64,000 nucleotides of DNA, from assembly GCF_020523605.1 (NCBI RefSeq), contig NZ_JAJAQI010000004.1:124001-188000 (forward strand), in the 5' to 3' direction. The notes under the pieces were generated by a model. That model did not search any database and was not told where the DNA came from. It saw nothing but the letters and a program-made list of their open reading frames with translations. Both the position numbers and the translations under genes were made by a program. Every line of letters starts with the position of its first letter. The first letter of the stretch is position 1. This document shows, in pieces, positions 43,997 to 53,621 of the stretch. This stretch comes from Roseicella aerolata. Lineage in GTDB: Bacteria; Pseudomonadota; Alphaproteobacteria; Acetobacterales; Acetobacteraceae.

Positions 43997-45622
43997 TCAC
44001 GCCTTCAGCCGCTGGCGCAACTCGAATTTCTGGATCTTGCCCGTGCTGGTCTTGGGCAGCGGGCCGAAGGTGACGCGCTTCGGGCATTTGAAATGCGCCA
44101 GGCGCTCGCGGCACCAGGCGATCACCTCCGCCTCGGTCGGCGCCGGCCTGTCCGGCGCGGGCGTGACGAAGGCATGCGGCACCTCGCCCCATTTCTCGTC
44201 GGGTGCGGCGACGACCGCCGCTTCCATGATCGCCGGATGGGCGTAGAGCACCTCCTCGACCTCGAGAGTGGAAATGTTCTCGCCGCCCGAGATGACGATG
44301 TCCTTGGCGCGGTCCTTCACCTCGATATAGCCGTCCGGGTGCAGCACGCCGAGATCGCCGGTGTGGAACCAGCCGCCGGCGAAGGCGGCTTCGTTGGCCT
44401 TCGGGTTGTGGAGATAGCCCTTCATCACGGTATTGCCGCGCAGCATGACCTCGCCCAGGGTCCGGCCGTCCGCCGGCACGGGTGCCATGGTGGCGGGGTC
44501 AAGGACCGTCGCCTCTTCCAGCATCGGGTGGTTCACGCCCTGCCGTGCCATGAAGGCCGCCTTCTCCGCCAGCGGCATCTCCCCGAGCCCCGGCTGCCAG
44601 AGGCAGATGGTGGCGGGGCCGTAGCATTCCGTCAGGCCGTAGAGGTGGGTCACCGCGAAGCCCATCTCCTCCATCTTCGCGATGACGGGGGAGGGCGGGG
44701 CGGCGCCGCCGGTGGCAATGGCGACCTCGTGGTCGAAGCGGCGCTTCTTGTCCTCGGGCGCGTGGATCAGCATGGTCAGCACCACGGGGGCGGCGCACAT
44801 ATGCGTCACGCGGTGCTCGGCGATGGCGGAGAAGATCGCGCCCGGCTCGACGCGGCGCAGGCAGACATGGGTGCCGCCCTGCAAGGTGACGGCCCAGGTA
44901 TAGGTCCAGCCATTGCAATGGAACATCGGCAGCGTCCAGAGATAGACGCTGCGCGGCGACAGGCCGAAGGCCAGCGCATTGCCGCAGGCATTGAGGTAGG
45001 CGCCGCGGTGATGCGCGACCACGCCCTTCGGGTCGCCCGTCGTGCCGGAGGTGTAGGAGAGCGAGATCGCCTCCCACTCATCCTCCGGCATGCGGATCGG
45101 TGCGGCGGGGTCGCCGCCTGCCAGGAAGTCCTCGTAATCGACCGATCCCAGCGCCTCGCCACCCGGCCCCTCCGGATCGGCGATGTCGATCACCGGCGGG
45201 GGCGATGCGAGCCCCGCCAGCGCCACGCGGGCGACGCCGGCGAATTCCCGGTCCACCAGGAAAAGCTTCGCCTTGCTGTGCTGCAGGATGAAGCCGATGG
45301 CGGTGGCATCCAGGCGGATATTGATGGTCAGCAGCACGGCGCTGGCCATCGGCACGCCGTAATGCGCCTCCAGCATCTCCGGGATATTGGGTGCCAGCAC
45401 TGCCACCACCTCGCCAGGCCCGATGCCGGCGCCGCGGAGCGCGGAGGCGAGGCGCCGGCTGCGCTCCGCCATCTCCGCATAGGTGAAGCGCCGTGCGCCA
45501 TGGATGACGGCGGTGCGCTGCGGATAGATCCGCGCGGCCCGCTGCAGGAAGGATATGGGCGTGAGCGGCACATGGTTCGCCGCAAGCTGCGGCAGGCCGT
45601 TCAGCCCGGCCTGCTCAGCCAC
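43997..45622 (-). CDS. AMP-dependent acyl-CoA synthetase
   Basis: A 541-residue adenylate-forming ligase: YTSGTTGDPKGVVAHHR (about residue 187), GLTECYGP, HTGDLGVLHPDGYIEVKDRAKD and the C-terminal catalytic Lys in KTSTGKIQKFELR. It is of the medium/long-chain acyl-CoA synthetase type. The start is GTG, inside the end of the acyl-CoA dehydrogenase gene (8-base overlap), so the two are coupled. Last gene of the SDR-ACAD-ligase operon for activating and oxidising a carboxylic acid. Confidence 0.92.
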   Translation of the reverse strand: MAEQAGLNGLPQLAANHVPLTPISFLQRAARIYPQRTAVIHGARRFTYAEMAERSRRLASALRGAGIGPGEVVAVLAPNIPEMLEAHYGVPMASAVLLTINIRLDATAIGFILQHSKAKLFLVDREFAGVARVALAGLASPPPVIDIADPEGPGGEALGSVDYEDFLAGGDPAAPIRMPEDEWEAISLSYTSGTTGDPKGVVAHHRGAYLNACGNALAFGLSPRSVYLWTLPMFHCNGWTYTWAVTLQGGTHVCLRRVEPGAIFSAIAEHRVTHMCAAPVVLTMLIHAPEDKKRRFDHEVAIATGGAAPPSPVIAKMEEMGFAVTHLYGLTECYGPATICLWQPGLGEMPLAEKAAFMARQGVNHPMLEEATVLDPATMAPVPADGRTLGEVMLRGNTVMKGYLHNPKANEAAFAGGWFHTGDLGVLHPDGYIEVKDRAKDIVISGGENISTLEVEEVLYAHPAIMEAAVVAAPDEKWGEVPHAFVTPAPDRPAPTEAEVIAWCRERLAHFKCPKRVTFGPLPKTSTGKIQKFELRQRLKA

Positions 45623-46820
45623 GGCCGGCGCCCCAGGCGAAGAAGTCCTTGCCCTGCCGTCGCAGGAAATTGGTCAGCACCATCCGGTGTACCTCGGAGG
45701 CACCGTCCACCAGCCGCGCCTGGCGCGCGTAGCGGTACATCCACTCCACCACCGTGTCCTTGGAATAGCCGCGGGCGCCGAGTAGCTGCAGCGAGGTGTC
45801 CACCGCCTTGTGCAGCGCGTCGGCGACCACGACCTTGGCCATCGAGATTTCCTTGCGCGCGAGGCTGCCATTGTCCAGCAGCCAGGCGGCCCGCATGGTC
45901 AGCAGCCGGCCGATGTCGAGTTCCATCGCCGCCTGGCCGATCATCTGCTGCACGCTCTCCTTCTCGATCAGCGTCTGGCCGAAGGCCTTGCGGACCTCGA
46001 TCCGCGCCATGGCGATCTCGAGCGCGCGCCGGCCCATGCCGGTCCAGCGCATGCAATGCGTCAGGCGCGCGGGGCCGAGGCGGATCTGCGTGGCGCGCAG
46101 CCCGTCGCCGACCTTCATCAGGACATTCTCGTCCTCGATCTCGAGGCCGTCGAATTCCAGCTCGCAATGCCCGCCATGCTCCTCCGGCCCCATGATCGGG
46201 ATGCGGCGGGTGATACGCCAGCCCGGCTGGTCGGCGTGGTAGAGGAAGGCGGTCAGGCCGTTGCGGTCGTCCTCGCCGGTGCGGGCCATGAGGATGAAGT
46301 GCTTCGCCTCCGCCGCCCCGGTGATGTAGTGCTTGCGGCCGCGGATCACCCAGCGGTCGCCCTTCCGCTCGGCCCGGGTGTAGGTCATCGAGGGGTCGCT
46401 GCCGCAGCCGTCGGGCTCCGTCATCACGAAGCTCGACTGCACCTTGCCGTCGATGATGGGCTGCAGCCAGCGCTCCTTCTGCGCCTCCGTCCCCACCATG
46501 TTCAGCAGGCGCATGTTGCCGTCATCCGGCGCCGCGCCGTGGAAAACGACCGGGCCGAAGATGGAGCGGTTCATCTCCTCATAGCAGGCGGCGAGCCCGA
46601 CCATGTTGAGGCCGCCGCCGCCCCGCTCCTGCGGCATGCCCAGCGCCCAGAGGCCCTTCGCCTTCACCTCGGCGCGCAACTCCTCCAGCAGGGGCTTCCG
46701 GATGTTTTCGTGCTCGTCAAAGCTCGCAGGATCGGATTCCAGCGGGATGATGCGCTCCTCGACGATGGCACGGATGCGCTGGCGGATCTCGTCGATCTGG
46801 GGCGGGAGGGAGAAGTCCAT
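45615..46820 (-). CDS. Acyl-CoA dehydrogenase
   Basis: A 401-residue acyl-CoA dehydrogenase of the ACAD10/11-like or FadE-type group: VQSSFVMTEPDGCGSDPSMTYT (about 130), GRKHYITGAAEAKHFILMART, GARGYSKDTVVEWMYRYARQARLVDGASEVHRM near the C-terminus. It catalyses the first oxidation of an acyl-CoA with transfer of electrons to ETF. It lies 10 bases after the SDR gene and overlaps the acyl-CoA synthetase gene. Confidence 0.92.
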   Translation of the reverse strand: MDFSLPPQIDEIRQRIRAIVEERIIPLESDPASFDEHENIRKPLLEELRAEVKAKGLWALGMPQERGGGGLNMVGLAACYEEMNRSIFGPVVFHGAAPDDGNMRLLNMVGTEAQKERWLQPIIDGKVQSSFVMTEPDGCGSDPSMTYTRAERKGDRWVIRGRKHYITGAAEAKHFILMARTGEDDRNGLTAFLYHADQPGWRITRRIPIMGPEEHGGHCELEFDGLEIEDENVLMKVGDGLRATQIRLGPARLTHCMRWTGMGRRALEIAMARIEVRKAFGQTLIEKESVQQMIGQAAMELDIGRLLTMRAAWLLDNGSLARKEISMAKVVVADALHKAVDTSLQLLGARGYSKDTVVEWMYRYARQARLVDGASEVHRMVLTNFLRRQGKDFFAWGAGRG

Positions 46821-46830
46821 GTCTGGAGTC

Positions 46831-47601
46831 CTAGAGCGGGTTCACGGAATGGCCGCCATCCACCACCAGCGCCGCGCCGGTCATGTGCGCGCCGGCCGGG
46901 GAGGCAAGGAGGAGGAGCGGGCCGGTCAGGTCCTCCGGCTGGCCGAGCCGGCGCTGCGGCACGCGCTTGACCACGGCCTGCCCGGCCTCGGAGGCGAAGA
47001 ATTCGGTGTTGATCGGCGTCTGCACATAGCCGGGGCAGAGGGCGTTCACGCGGATGCCGTGGCGCGCCAGCTCCACCGCCATGTGCTTCGTCATCTGCAC
47101 CAGGCCGGCCTTGGAGGCGGTGTAGCCCACGACGCCCTGCAGGATGCGGAGCCCCCCGATCGAGGCGATGTTGATGATGGAGCCGCCACGCTTCGCCGCG
47201 ACCAGGCGGCGTGCGCCCTCGGTCGCCACCAGGAAGCAGCCGCGCAGGTTCACGTCCAGCACGCTGTCCCAGTCCTGCTCCGTCTGCTGCAGCAGGGGCT
47301 TGGTGACGGCGATGCCGGCGTTGTTCACGATGATGTCGCAGGGCGCGCCGAAGGCGGCTTCCGCCGCGTCATAGGCGCGGGACACGGCGGCGGCATCGGT
47401 CACGTCCAGCGGCACGGCCGCGGCGCCTGCGCCAAGCTCGGTTGCCAGCGCCTCCAGCGCCTGCGCCCGGCGCGCGGCCAGCACCACGCGCGCACCGGCG
47501 GCGTGCAGGACCCGGGCGAAATGCGCGCCGAGCGCGCCGGATGCGCCGGTGACGAGCGCGGTCGCGCCCTGGAGCGAAAAGATCTGCGCCGGATCGGTCA
47601 T
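46831..47601 (-). CDS. Short-chain dehydrogenase/reductase (3-hydroxyacyl-CoA DH-like)
   Basis: A 256-residue SDR with TGASGALG (about residue 18), NNAGIAVTKP (about 93), Ser in NIASIGG and YTASK (about 158), and C-terminal MTGAALVVDGGHSVNPL. First gene of an operon with an acyl-CoA dehydrogenase and an acyl-CoA synthetase, so it probably oxidises the 3-hydroxyacyl-CoA intermediate. No enoyl-CoA hydratase is in this operon; one lies at 1806-2606. Confidence 0.9.
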   Translation of the reverse strand: MTDPAQIFSLQGATALVTGASGALGAHFARVLHAAGARVVLAARRAQALEALATELGAGAAAVPLDVTDAAAVSRAYDAAEAAFGAPCDIIVNNAGIAVTKPLLQQTEQDWDSVLDVNLRGCFLVATEGARRLVAAKRGGSIINIASIGGLRILQGVVGYTASKAGLVQMTKHMAVELARHGIRVNALCPGYVQTPINTEFFASEAGQAVVKRVPQRRLGQPEDLTGPLLLLASPAGAHMTGAALVVDGGHSVNPL

Positions 47602-47698
47602 GCTGCCCGGGGCACGCGGCCGGACCGCGCCGCCCCTTTCCTCCCTCGGGGTGTTTCCGGCGGCAATTGACCACCGGCCGGTGAAGGGGGCAAGCGGG

Positions 47699-48655
47699 TC
47701 AGCCGCGGCGCGCGGCCTCCGCCGCCACCTCCGCCTCGATCGCCGCCAGCAGCCGGGCCGGGAAGTGGCGCGGGATGCCCTCGCCGATCAGGACGATGCG
47801 GCTGCGGCGGTCCTCGCCGGGCCAGCGTTCCAGCCATTCCAGCGGATGCACCATGTGCTGTATGGCATGCAGCACCGCAGGGCGGTCCGGCTGCTCCGCC
47901 AGCGCGACCAGGCCCTTCAGGCGCAGCAGCCGTGCCCCGGCATGCTCGGCCAGGCCCTGCATCCAGAGGGTCAGCGCCAGGGCGGGAACCGGCGCCTCGC
48001 GCTCGATGACGATGGAGGCGAGGCCCACGGTATGGTGCGCCGCCCAGTCCGGCAGCTCGGCCGGGCGCGGGGCCGGGGCGAAGAGCCAGCCCGGTTCCGC
48101 CGCGCCATGGGCCGCCGCCCGCAGCGGCGCGGCAGGATTGAGGGCACGGATGGCCGCCTCGGGCGCCGGGGCGAGATCCGGCTTCGTCACCAGGATGCGG
48201 TCTGCCAGCATCACCTGGCGCTGCGCCTCCGGATGGCGCGCCAGCGTCGCGGCGCCATGCAGCGCATCCACCAGCGTCACCACGCCCTGCAGCGCATGGG
48301 TCGCGCCCAGCGCCGCATCCGTCATCAGCGCATGCAGGATGGGGGCGGGGTCGGCGAGGCCGGAGGTCTCGACCAGCACGCGGGCATAGCGCGGCACCTC
48401 CCCCGCTTCGCGCCGCCGCAGCAGATCCAGCAGGGTCTTCGAGAGATCGTCGCGCACCACGCAGCAGAGGCAGCCGGTGGAGGCGCTGACGAAGCTCTCC
48501 TCGCTCGCGGCGATCAGGTCGTGGTCCAGCGGGATCTCGCCGAATTCGTTGACGATCAGCGCGCTGTCGGCCCAGGCGGGGTCGCGCAGGATTCGCCGCA
48601 GCAGGGTGGATTTGCCGGCGCCGAGGAAGCCGGTGACGATCGAAACCGGGATCAT
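47699..48655 (-). CDS. CobW/COG0523-family GTP-binding metallochaperone
   Basis: A 318-residue G3E GTPase: P-loop VTGFLGAGKSTLLRRIL at the N-terminus, metal-binding GCLCC (CxCC, about residue 64), ETSGLADPAP and NKxD-like TKPDLAP, with a CobW C-terminal domain (RLLRLKGLVALAEQPDRPAVLHAIQHMVHPLE). These proteins deliver zinc, cobalt or other metals. Its start overlaps the stop of a small upstream gene. The next gene in the same direction is a hydantoinase-like metalloenzyme, which could be its client (inference). Confidence 0.88.
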   Translation of the reverse strand: MIPVSIVTGFLGAGKSTLLRRILRDPAWADSALIVNEFGEIPLDHDLIAASEESFVSASTGCLCCVVRDDLSKTLLDLLRRREAGEVPRYARVLVETSGLADPAPILHALMTDAALGATHALQGVVTLVDALHGAATLARHPEAQRQVMLADRILVTKPDLAPAPEAAIRALNPAAPLRAAAHGAAEPGWLFAPAPRPAELPDWAAHHTVGLASIVIEREAPVPALALTLWMQGLAEHAGARLLRLKGLVALAEQPDRPAVLHAIQHMVHPLEWLERWPGEDRRSRIVLIGEGIPRHFPARLLAAIEAEVAAEAARRG

Positions 48656-48942
48656 GGGTCCGGCCGCGCCACCCGCAGGCGCCGCGCCTCGCCCTCCCCG
48701 GCGCCGACCGCGTTGCGCAGCGCGCGCAGCAGGCCAAGGACGGAGGTGCAGGGGCGGCGCTGGCCGGGCCTTTCCAGCCACCAGCGGACCGGCAGGTCGC
48801 CGGGCGCCGCAGCCAGCACGCGCAGGGCGGTGCCGTCCGGCGCCGCCAGCGCGACGCCGTCCTCCGCCACCCGCGGCCGCGCCTCGACACCCCAGAGGGC
48901 CAGGGCATCGGCGAGAAGGTCACGCAGTTCCGGCGGTGTCAT
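48652..48942 (-). CDS. Small protein upstream of and coupled to the CobW gene (96 aa)
   Basis: MTPPELRDLLADALALWGVE followed by ARPRVAEDGVALAAPDG and a WWLERPGQRRPCTSVLGLLRALR segment. It is soluble, alpha/beta in appearance, with one cysteine and no known motif. The TGA overlaps the ATG of the CobW gene (ATGA), so the two are translationally coupled. I do not recognise the family; a partner or client of the metallochaperone is a reasonable guess. Confidence 0.6.
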   Translation of the reverse strand: MTPPELRDLLADALALWGVEARPRVAEDGVALAAPDGTALRVLAAAPGDLPVRWWLERPGQRRPCTSVLGLLRALRNAVGAGEGEARRLRVARPDP

Positions 48943-49172
48943 GCCTGGCCCAGGACAGGCTGACGCATGTCCTGCCTCAAACGTCGGCGGCCCTCCGGGC
49001 CTTGGCTTCGCGGCATGGGCCACGGCGCGTCTTCGCGCGCCCGGCCCGCTCCGCGGGCCACAGGTCGGGACGTCATGCGCAAAGCATTATGCTCCAGTCG
49101 GCCTCAGGCGCGGGCCCTGCCATGCCGCGCGGCTCGCTTCATTGCGCGCAGCGGGGCGGCAGCACCAGGGCA

Positions 49173-50600
49173 TCACAGCGTCGCGGCGCTGCGGATCTCG
49201 TCCGGCACCTTGCGCGGCAGCCACTCCCCGCCGCGGTCGTCGCCGAGCCAGCGGTCGCCCTCCACCACCACCTTGCCGCGCAGGATGGTCATGGCCGGCC
49301 AGGCCTCGACCTCCCGCCCCTCCCAGGGCGAGTAGTCGCTCTCATGCATCGCCTCGGCCCGGACGGTGCGGCGCAGCGCCGGGTCGAGGATGCAGATATC
49401 GGCATCCGATCCCGGCGCGATGGCGCCCTTGCGCGGATAGAGGCCCATGATCCTCGCCGCGTTGGTCGAAACGCGGTCGACGAACTGTCGGAGGGTGAAG
49501 CCGCGCTTCCTCATCTCGGAATACATCAGCGCGACGCGCGGTTCGACGCCGGAATTGCCGCCGGTGGTGTCGTCGATCCGCCTGCCCTGGGTCTTCACGG
49601 AGAGGGAGCAGCAGAGCTCGTCCGTCGCGATGCAGGCGATGGTGCCATCCTTCGCGCCGCGCCAGAGCTCGTCCTGGTCTTCCTGCGACTTGAGCGACGG
49701 GTAGGTGTGGTAGATCTGCCCGTTCGGCTTCCTGTAGTCCTCCTGCGTGTAGAGCATGTACTGGTGCAGGCTCTCGCCATAGATCGGCAGGCCACGGCCG
49801 CGCGCCTCCCGGATCGCCCGCACGCCGTTCCCGGCGGAGACATGCATCATGTAGAGCGCGGTGCCCGGCACATGCTCCGCGAGGCGGATGACGCGGCGGA
49901 AGGAGAGGTCCTCCGAGAGGGTGTTGTGCACCTCCGCCATGTTCTCGAAGCCGGCGCGGTTCTCGCGGAACAGCTTGGCATACATGTGCATGACGATGTC
50001 GTTGTCCTCGGCATGGATGACGCCGAGGCCGCCCTTCCTCGACAGCACCTGGAACACCTCCCAGATATCGCCGAAATCCACCATCCGGCCCTTGCGGCTG
50101 GGGGTGATGTCGGTGGTGAAGATCTTCACCGTGCTGTGCCCGGCCTCGATCGCCTCGCCGAGCTGGGCGGGGATCTCGGGCGGCAGGTCGCCCTCCACCA
50201 TGGTGTGCAGCGCCCAGTCGCAGGGGCAGCCATCCGCCGTCCAGGCGGCCATCCGCTCCTCGATCGCGCCCTGGATGGTCTTGCCATGGGTCCAGCGGGT
50301 GAAATCGATGAGGGTGGTGGTGCCGCCGAACAGCGCCGCCTTGCCGACGACGGAGGGGCCCTGTGTGTAGAGGGTCGGCCCGTCCGGCACCGGCATGGGC
50401 CAGAGGCAATGGGTGTGCGGATCGATCCCGCCCGGCATGACGATCTTGCCGACCGCATCGACCAGCCGCGTGCCGGCCGCCAGCGGGAAGGCGCCGCGCG
50501 CCGCGACCGCGACGATCTTGCCGCCGGCGATGGCCACATCGGCCGGGCCGATCGCATGCGGGGTGACCACGCAATCGCCGGAAATGACCAGATCCACCAT
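49173..50600 (-). CDS. Dihydropyrimidinase/hydantoinase-family hydrolase
   Basis: A 475-residue cyclic-amidohydrolase. Metal ligands PGGIDPHTHCLW (HxH, about residue 58), carboxylated Lys in STVKIFTTD (about 150), His in GVIHAEDND and MMHVSAGNG, and Asp in ATDELCC. The C-terminus has GSDADICILDP and WEGREVEAWPAMTILRGKVV. Members open cyclic ureides such as hydantoin and dihydropyrimidine. The start MVDLVISGDCVV was chosen over a longer frame since it begins at the fold and has GGGGAACGGG upstream. A D-2-hydroxyacid dehydrogenase gene lies 73 bases upstream. Confidence 0.9.
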   Translation of the reverse strand: MVDLVISGDCVVTPHAIGPADVAIAGGKIVAVAARGAFPLAAGTRLVDAVGKIVMPGGIDPHTHCLWPMPVPDGPTLYTQGPSVVGKAALFGGTTTLIDFTRWTHGKTIQGAIEERMAAWTADGCPCDWALHTMVEGDLPPEIPAQLGEAIEAGHSTVKIFTTDITPSRKGRMVDFGDIWEVFQVLSRKGGLGVIHAEDNDIVMHMYAKLFRENRAGFENMAEVHNTLSEDLSFRRVIRLAEHVPGTALYMMHVSAGNGVRAIREARGRGLPIYGESLHQYMLYTQEDYRKPNGQIYHTYPSLKSQEDQDELWRGAKDGTIACIATDELCCSLSVKTQGRRIDDTTGGNSGVEPRVALMYSEMRKRGFTLRQFVDRVSTNAARIMGLYPRKGAIAPGSDADICILDPALRRTVRAEAMHESDYSPWEGREVEAWPAMTILRGKVVVEGDRWLGDDRGGEWLPRKVPDEIRSAATL

Positions 50601-50673
50601 CGCCCGTTCCCCAAGCCTCGCGCCGCGGGATGCTGCGCCCGGCCCGTCGGCGGCGCAAGACTGGCCGGGATGG

Positions 50674-51726
50674 CTAGCCGATGTGGCGCCCCAGCTTCGC
50701 GGCATACCGCTCCGCGAAGCGCGGGATCACAGCCGGATTGATGATCCGGGGCGGCAGCTTCCCCTTGGCCGCATCGGCGAAGGCCAGCGCGGCGATGCGG
50801 GTGATGTTCGCCCGGCTCTCATGCGTGACGCCGGCCGTGTGCTGGGTGACGATCACATTCGCCATGTGCAGCAGCGGGTGCTCGGGCGGCGGCGGCTCCA
50901 GCTCCCAGACATCGAGCCCGGCGCCGGCCAGGTGGCCGCTGCGCAGCGCCGCGTGCAGCGCCGGCTCGTCATGGATGTTGCCGCGCGCCGTGGTCACGAA
51001 GATCGCGCCCTGCCGCATGCGCGCGAAGGCCTCGGCATTCATCAGGTTGCGGCTCTCGGGCGTCAGCGGCAGGTGCAGGCTGACGATGTCGCTCTCGGCC
51101 AGCAGTTCCGGCATTTCCACCTTGCGGGCGCCGCGCGCCGCGATGGTCGCCGCATCCAGATAGGGGTCGCAGGCCAGCACCGGGCAGGAGAAGGCGAGCC
51201 GCAGGATCTCCGCCACGCGGGTGCCGACATGGCCGATACCCACCAGCCCGACGGTCCGCCCGCGCAGCTCCCGGCCCATCAGGGCGCCGCGGTCCTGGGC
51301 GCGGCCGGCGCGCATGGCGGTCCCCGCCTCCGGCATGCGCTTCAGCAGCGCCAGCATCATGCCGACGGCATGCTCCGCCACGCCCTCGGCATTGCCGCCG
51401 GCCTGGTTGACCAGCAGCACGCCGGCCTTGGTGCAGGCTTCCGGGTCGATAGGGTCGTAGCCGGCCCCGGTGCTGCCGACCATCAGCAGGTCGGGCAACT
51501 GCTCCAGCAGCGCGGCGCGTACATGGAAGGGCTTCGGCAATTCATCGCGCGAGGCCATGCAGTAATAGGCGTCCACCCCCCGCAGCGCGTCCAGCACCGC
51601 CGCCTCCGGCTGCTCCAGCGGGATGCGGATGATCTCCAGCTCCGGGTGCTGCGCCGCGGTGTCGAGGAAGGACTGGTGCGGGACGTAGGAGAGGTAGCCG
51701 ACTCGGAAGCGGCGCTGATCGGGCAC
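50674..51726 (-). CDS. D-isomer-specific 2-hydroxyacid dehydrogenase
   Basis: A 350-residue NAD(P)-dependent dehydrogenase. Substrate-domain motif LLMVGSTGAGYDPIDPEA, cofactor motif GLVGIGHVGTRVAEI (about residue 160), catalytic Arg in TTARGNIHDE, Glu in LDVWELEPPPPEHP and His in VTQHTAGVT. Reduces a 2-oxo acid or oxidises a D-2-hydroxy acid. The start is GTG. It precedes the hydantoinase on the same strand. It is distinct in sequence from the copy at 5535-6578. Confidence 0.88.
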   Translation of the reverse strand: MPDQRRFRVGYLSYVPHQSFLDTAAQHPELEIIRIPLEQPEAAVLDALRGVDAYYCMASRDELPKPFHVRAALLEQLPDLLMVGSTGAGYDPIDPEACTKAGVLLVNQAGGNAEGVAEHAVGMMLALLKRMPEAGTAMRAGRAQDRGALMGRELRGRTVGLVGIGHVGTRVAEILRLAFSCPVLACDPYLDAATIAARGARKVEMPELLAESDIVSLHLPLTPESRNLMNAEAFARMRQGAIFVTTARGNIHDEPALHAALRSGHLAGAGLDVWELEPPPPEHPLLHMANVIVTQHTAGVTHESRANITRIAALAFADAAKGKLPPRIINPAVIPRFAERYAAKLGRHIG

Positions 51727-51836
51727 GGGGCGTTTCCCTGGCTGGACGTTTCCCCCGGTTTGTATCCCGCGCCACGGCCAGGGAAAAGTCGCGCCGGCCA
51801 GGAATCCGTTGCCGCCCTGGCGCGTTGCCGCCCGGC

Positions 51837-53621
51837 ATGCAACGCGCCCTCCGCAGCCATCAGCAACAGCTCGCCGGCGTGGTGGAGGCGATCGCGACCC
51901 GCCAGACCGAGCTGCGCGACATCCTGGCCGCGGTGACGCCGGGCGGGGGGAAGAGCCTGCTGCCCGTCATCGCCGCCGCGCGGCTGATGGCGGCCGGCAT
52001 CGTGGAGCGCGTCTGCTGGATCGTGCCGCGCGACAGCCTGCGGCTGCAGGCGGAGGAAGCCTTCGCCGACCCCGCCTGGCGCGCCGCTCTCAGCCACGCC
52101 GTCTCGGTCCGCGCGGCGGAGAATGCTCCCGACCCCTGCCGCGGTCTGCAGGGCTGGGTCACCACCTATCAGGGCGTCGCGGCCGCGCCCGAACTGCACC
52201 TGGCGGAGTTCCGCCGCCGGCGCACGCTGCTGGTGGTGGATGAGGTGCATCACCTGCCGGCCGAGGCGGACCCCGAGGCGCCGGAGGAAGCCGCCTGGTC
52301 CCGCGCCATCCTGCCGCTGCTCGAGCATGCCGCGGTCCGCCTGCTGCTCTCGGGCACGCTGGAGCGCGCCGATGGGCGCCCGATCCTCTGGCTGCCCTAT
52401 CGTCCCGGAAAGGGGGCGCGGACGCGGGAGGTGGACCTGGCCGCGCCGCATCTCGCCGTGATCGGCTACAGCCGCGCCCAGGCCCTGGCCGAGAAGGCAG
52501 TCCTGCCGGTCGATTTCGGCGCGCTGGACGGGGAGGCGGAATGGCTGGATGAGGATCGCCGCCGCACCGGCCCGCACCCCGTCTCCGGCCCGCCGGAGGT
52601 CGGGCGCGCCGCGCTCTTCACGGCGCTGCGCACCGGCTTCGCCCGCGACCTGCTGCGCCGCGCCTTCGCCCAGACGCGCGACCTGCGGGCGGAGCGGCGT
52701 GCCCGCCTCGGCCTGCCGCCAGGCGAGACCGGCATGGGCCTCGGCAAGCTGCTGGTGGTGGCGCCGGACCAGGAGAATGCGCGGCAGTATCTCGGCTGGC
52801 TGCGGGACTGGCTGCCGCGCGCCCAGGCGGAGACGGTGGCGCGCATCGCCACCTCCGACGAACGCGATGCGCAGGAGGTGCTGGCCGCCTTCCGGCTGCG
52901 GCCGGAGCCCTCCGTGCTGGTCACCGTCGCCATGGCCTATGAGGGGCTGGACGCGCCTTCGGTCTCGGTCTGCGCGGCGCTGACCCATATCCGCTCCCGC
53001 GCCTGGCTGGAGCAGATGATCGCCCGCGCCACCCGCGTCGACTTCGCGGCCGGGCCCTATGAAAGCCAGCGCGCCGTGGTCCTGCACCCGGACGACCTGC
53101 TGTTCCGCAAGTTCCGCGAGAGGATCGAGCGCGAGCAGGGGACGCTGGCGCGGGAGAAGGCGCGGCGGAAGCAGGGCGAGCTGCCGATCGGGCCGGAGAC
53201 CGGGCGGGAGCCGGCGATCGTCCCGCTCGCCTCCAACGCCACGGCGCTGCGCTGGCACCGGCTGGCGCCAGGGCCCGAATTCGCCACGGTCCGGCCGGAA
53301 CAGGCGCCGCCCGCCCCGGTGCCCTCGGTCCGCGAACGGGAGTTGCGCTTCCGCATCAGCCAGGCCGTCGCGGCGCAGGTGCTGGAGGACGAGGCGGGGC
53401 TGCAGGTGCCGCGCCATGCCGGGGCGCATCACGCCTATGCCGCGGCGCTGAAGCGCATCATGGGCAAGGGCAGGGCGCAGATGTCGCTGGAGGAGTTGGA
53501 GGCGACCCTCGCCTGGCTGGAGCGCAACCGCATCGCCGACCACCTGCATGTGCTGGAGGGGGATGCCCGCTATGGCTGGACGGTCCGGCAGCGGCGCTTC
53601 GACTTCCGTCCCGGGCGGTAA
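51837..53621 (+). CDS. SF2 DEAD/DEAH-type helicase (type III Res subunit-like)
   Basis: A 594-residue superfamily 2 helicase/translocase. Motif I TPGGGKSLLPVIAAA (about residue 36), motif II VVDEVHHLP (DEVH, about 137), motif III LLLSGTLERAD, and C-terminal motifs VTVAMAYEGLDAPSVSVCAAL and QMIARATRVD (motif VI). A C-terminal region of about 150 residues has no clear motif. There is no nuclease domain and no methyltransferase or restriction partner nearby, so this looks like a stand-alone DNA helicase. The ATG at 51837 has no clear ribosome-binding site; a TTG four codons upstream is possible. Confidence 0.8.
   Translation: MQRALRSHQQQLAGVVEAIATRQTELRDILAAVTPGGGKSLLPVIAAARLMAAGIVERVCWIVPRDSLRLQAEEAFADPAWRAALSHAVSVRAAENAPDPCRGLQGWVTTYQGVAAAPELHLAEFRRRRTLLVVDEVHHLPAEADPEAPEEAAWSRAILPLLEHAAVRLLLSGTLERADGRPILWLPYRPGKGARTREVDLAAPHLAVIGYSRAQALAEKAVLPVDFGALDGEAEWLDEDRRRTGPHPVSGPPEVGRAALFTALRTGFARDLLRRAFAQTRDLRAERRARLGLPPGETGMGLGKLLVVAPDQENARQYLGWLRDWLPRAQAETVARIATSDERDAQEVLAAFRLRPEPSVLVTVAMAYEGLDAPSVSVCAALTHIRSRAWLEQMIARATRVDFAAGPYESQRAVVLHPDDLLFRKFRERIEREQGTLAREKARRKQGELPIGPETGREPAIVPLASNATALRWHRLAPGPEFATVRPEQAPPAPVPSVRERELRFRISQAVAAQVLEDEAGLQVPRHAGAHHAYAAALKRIMGKGRAQMSLEELEATLAWLERNRIADHLHVLEGDARYGWTVRQRRFDFRPGR

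Noticed and set aside
46826-46848. CTAGAGCGGGTTCAC at the end of the SDR gene, looking like the start of the H1 repeat
   Set aside because: It is the coding sequence for the normal SDR C-terminus (VNPL and stop) read on the other strand, with no further similarity to H1.
51837-53621. Restriction-modification or phage-defence system around the SF2 helicase
   Set aside because: No nuclease, methyltransferase or other defence partner lies on either side; neighbours are a hydroxyacid dehydrogenase and dodecin.
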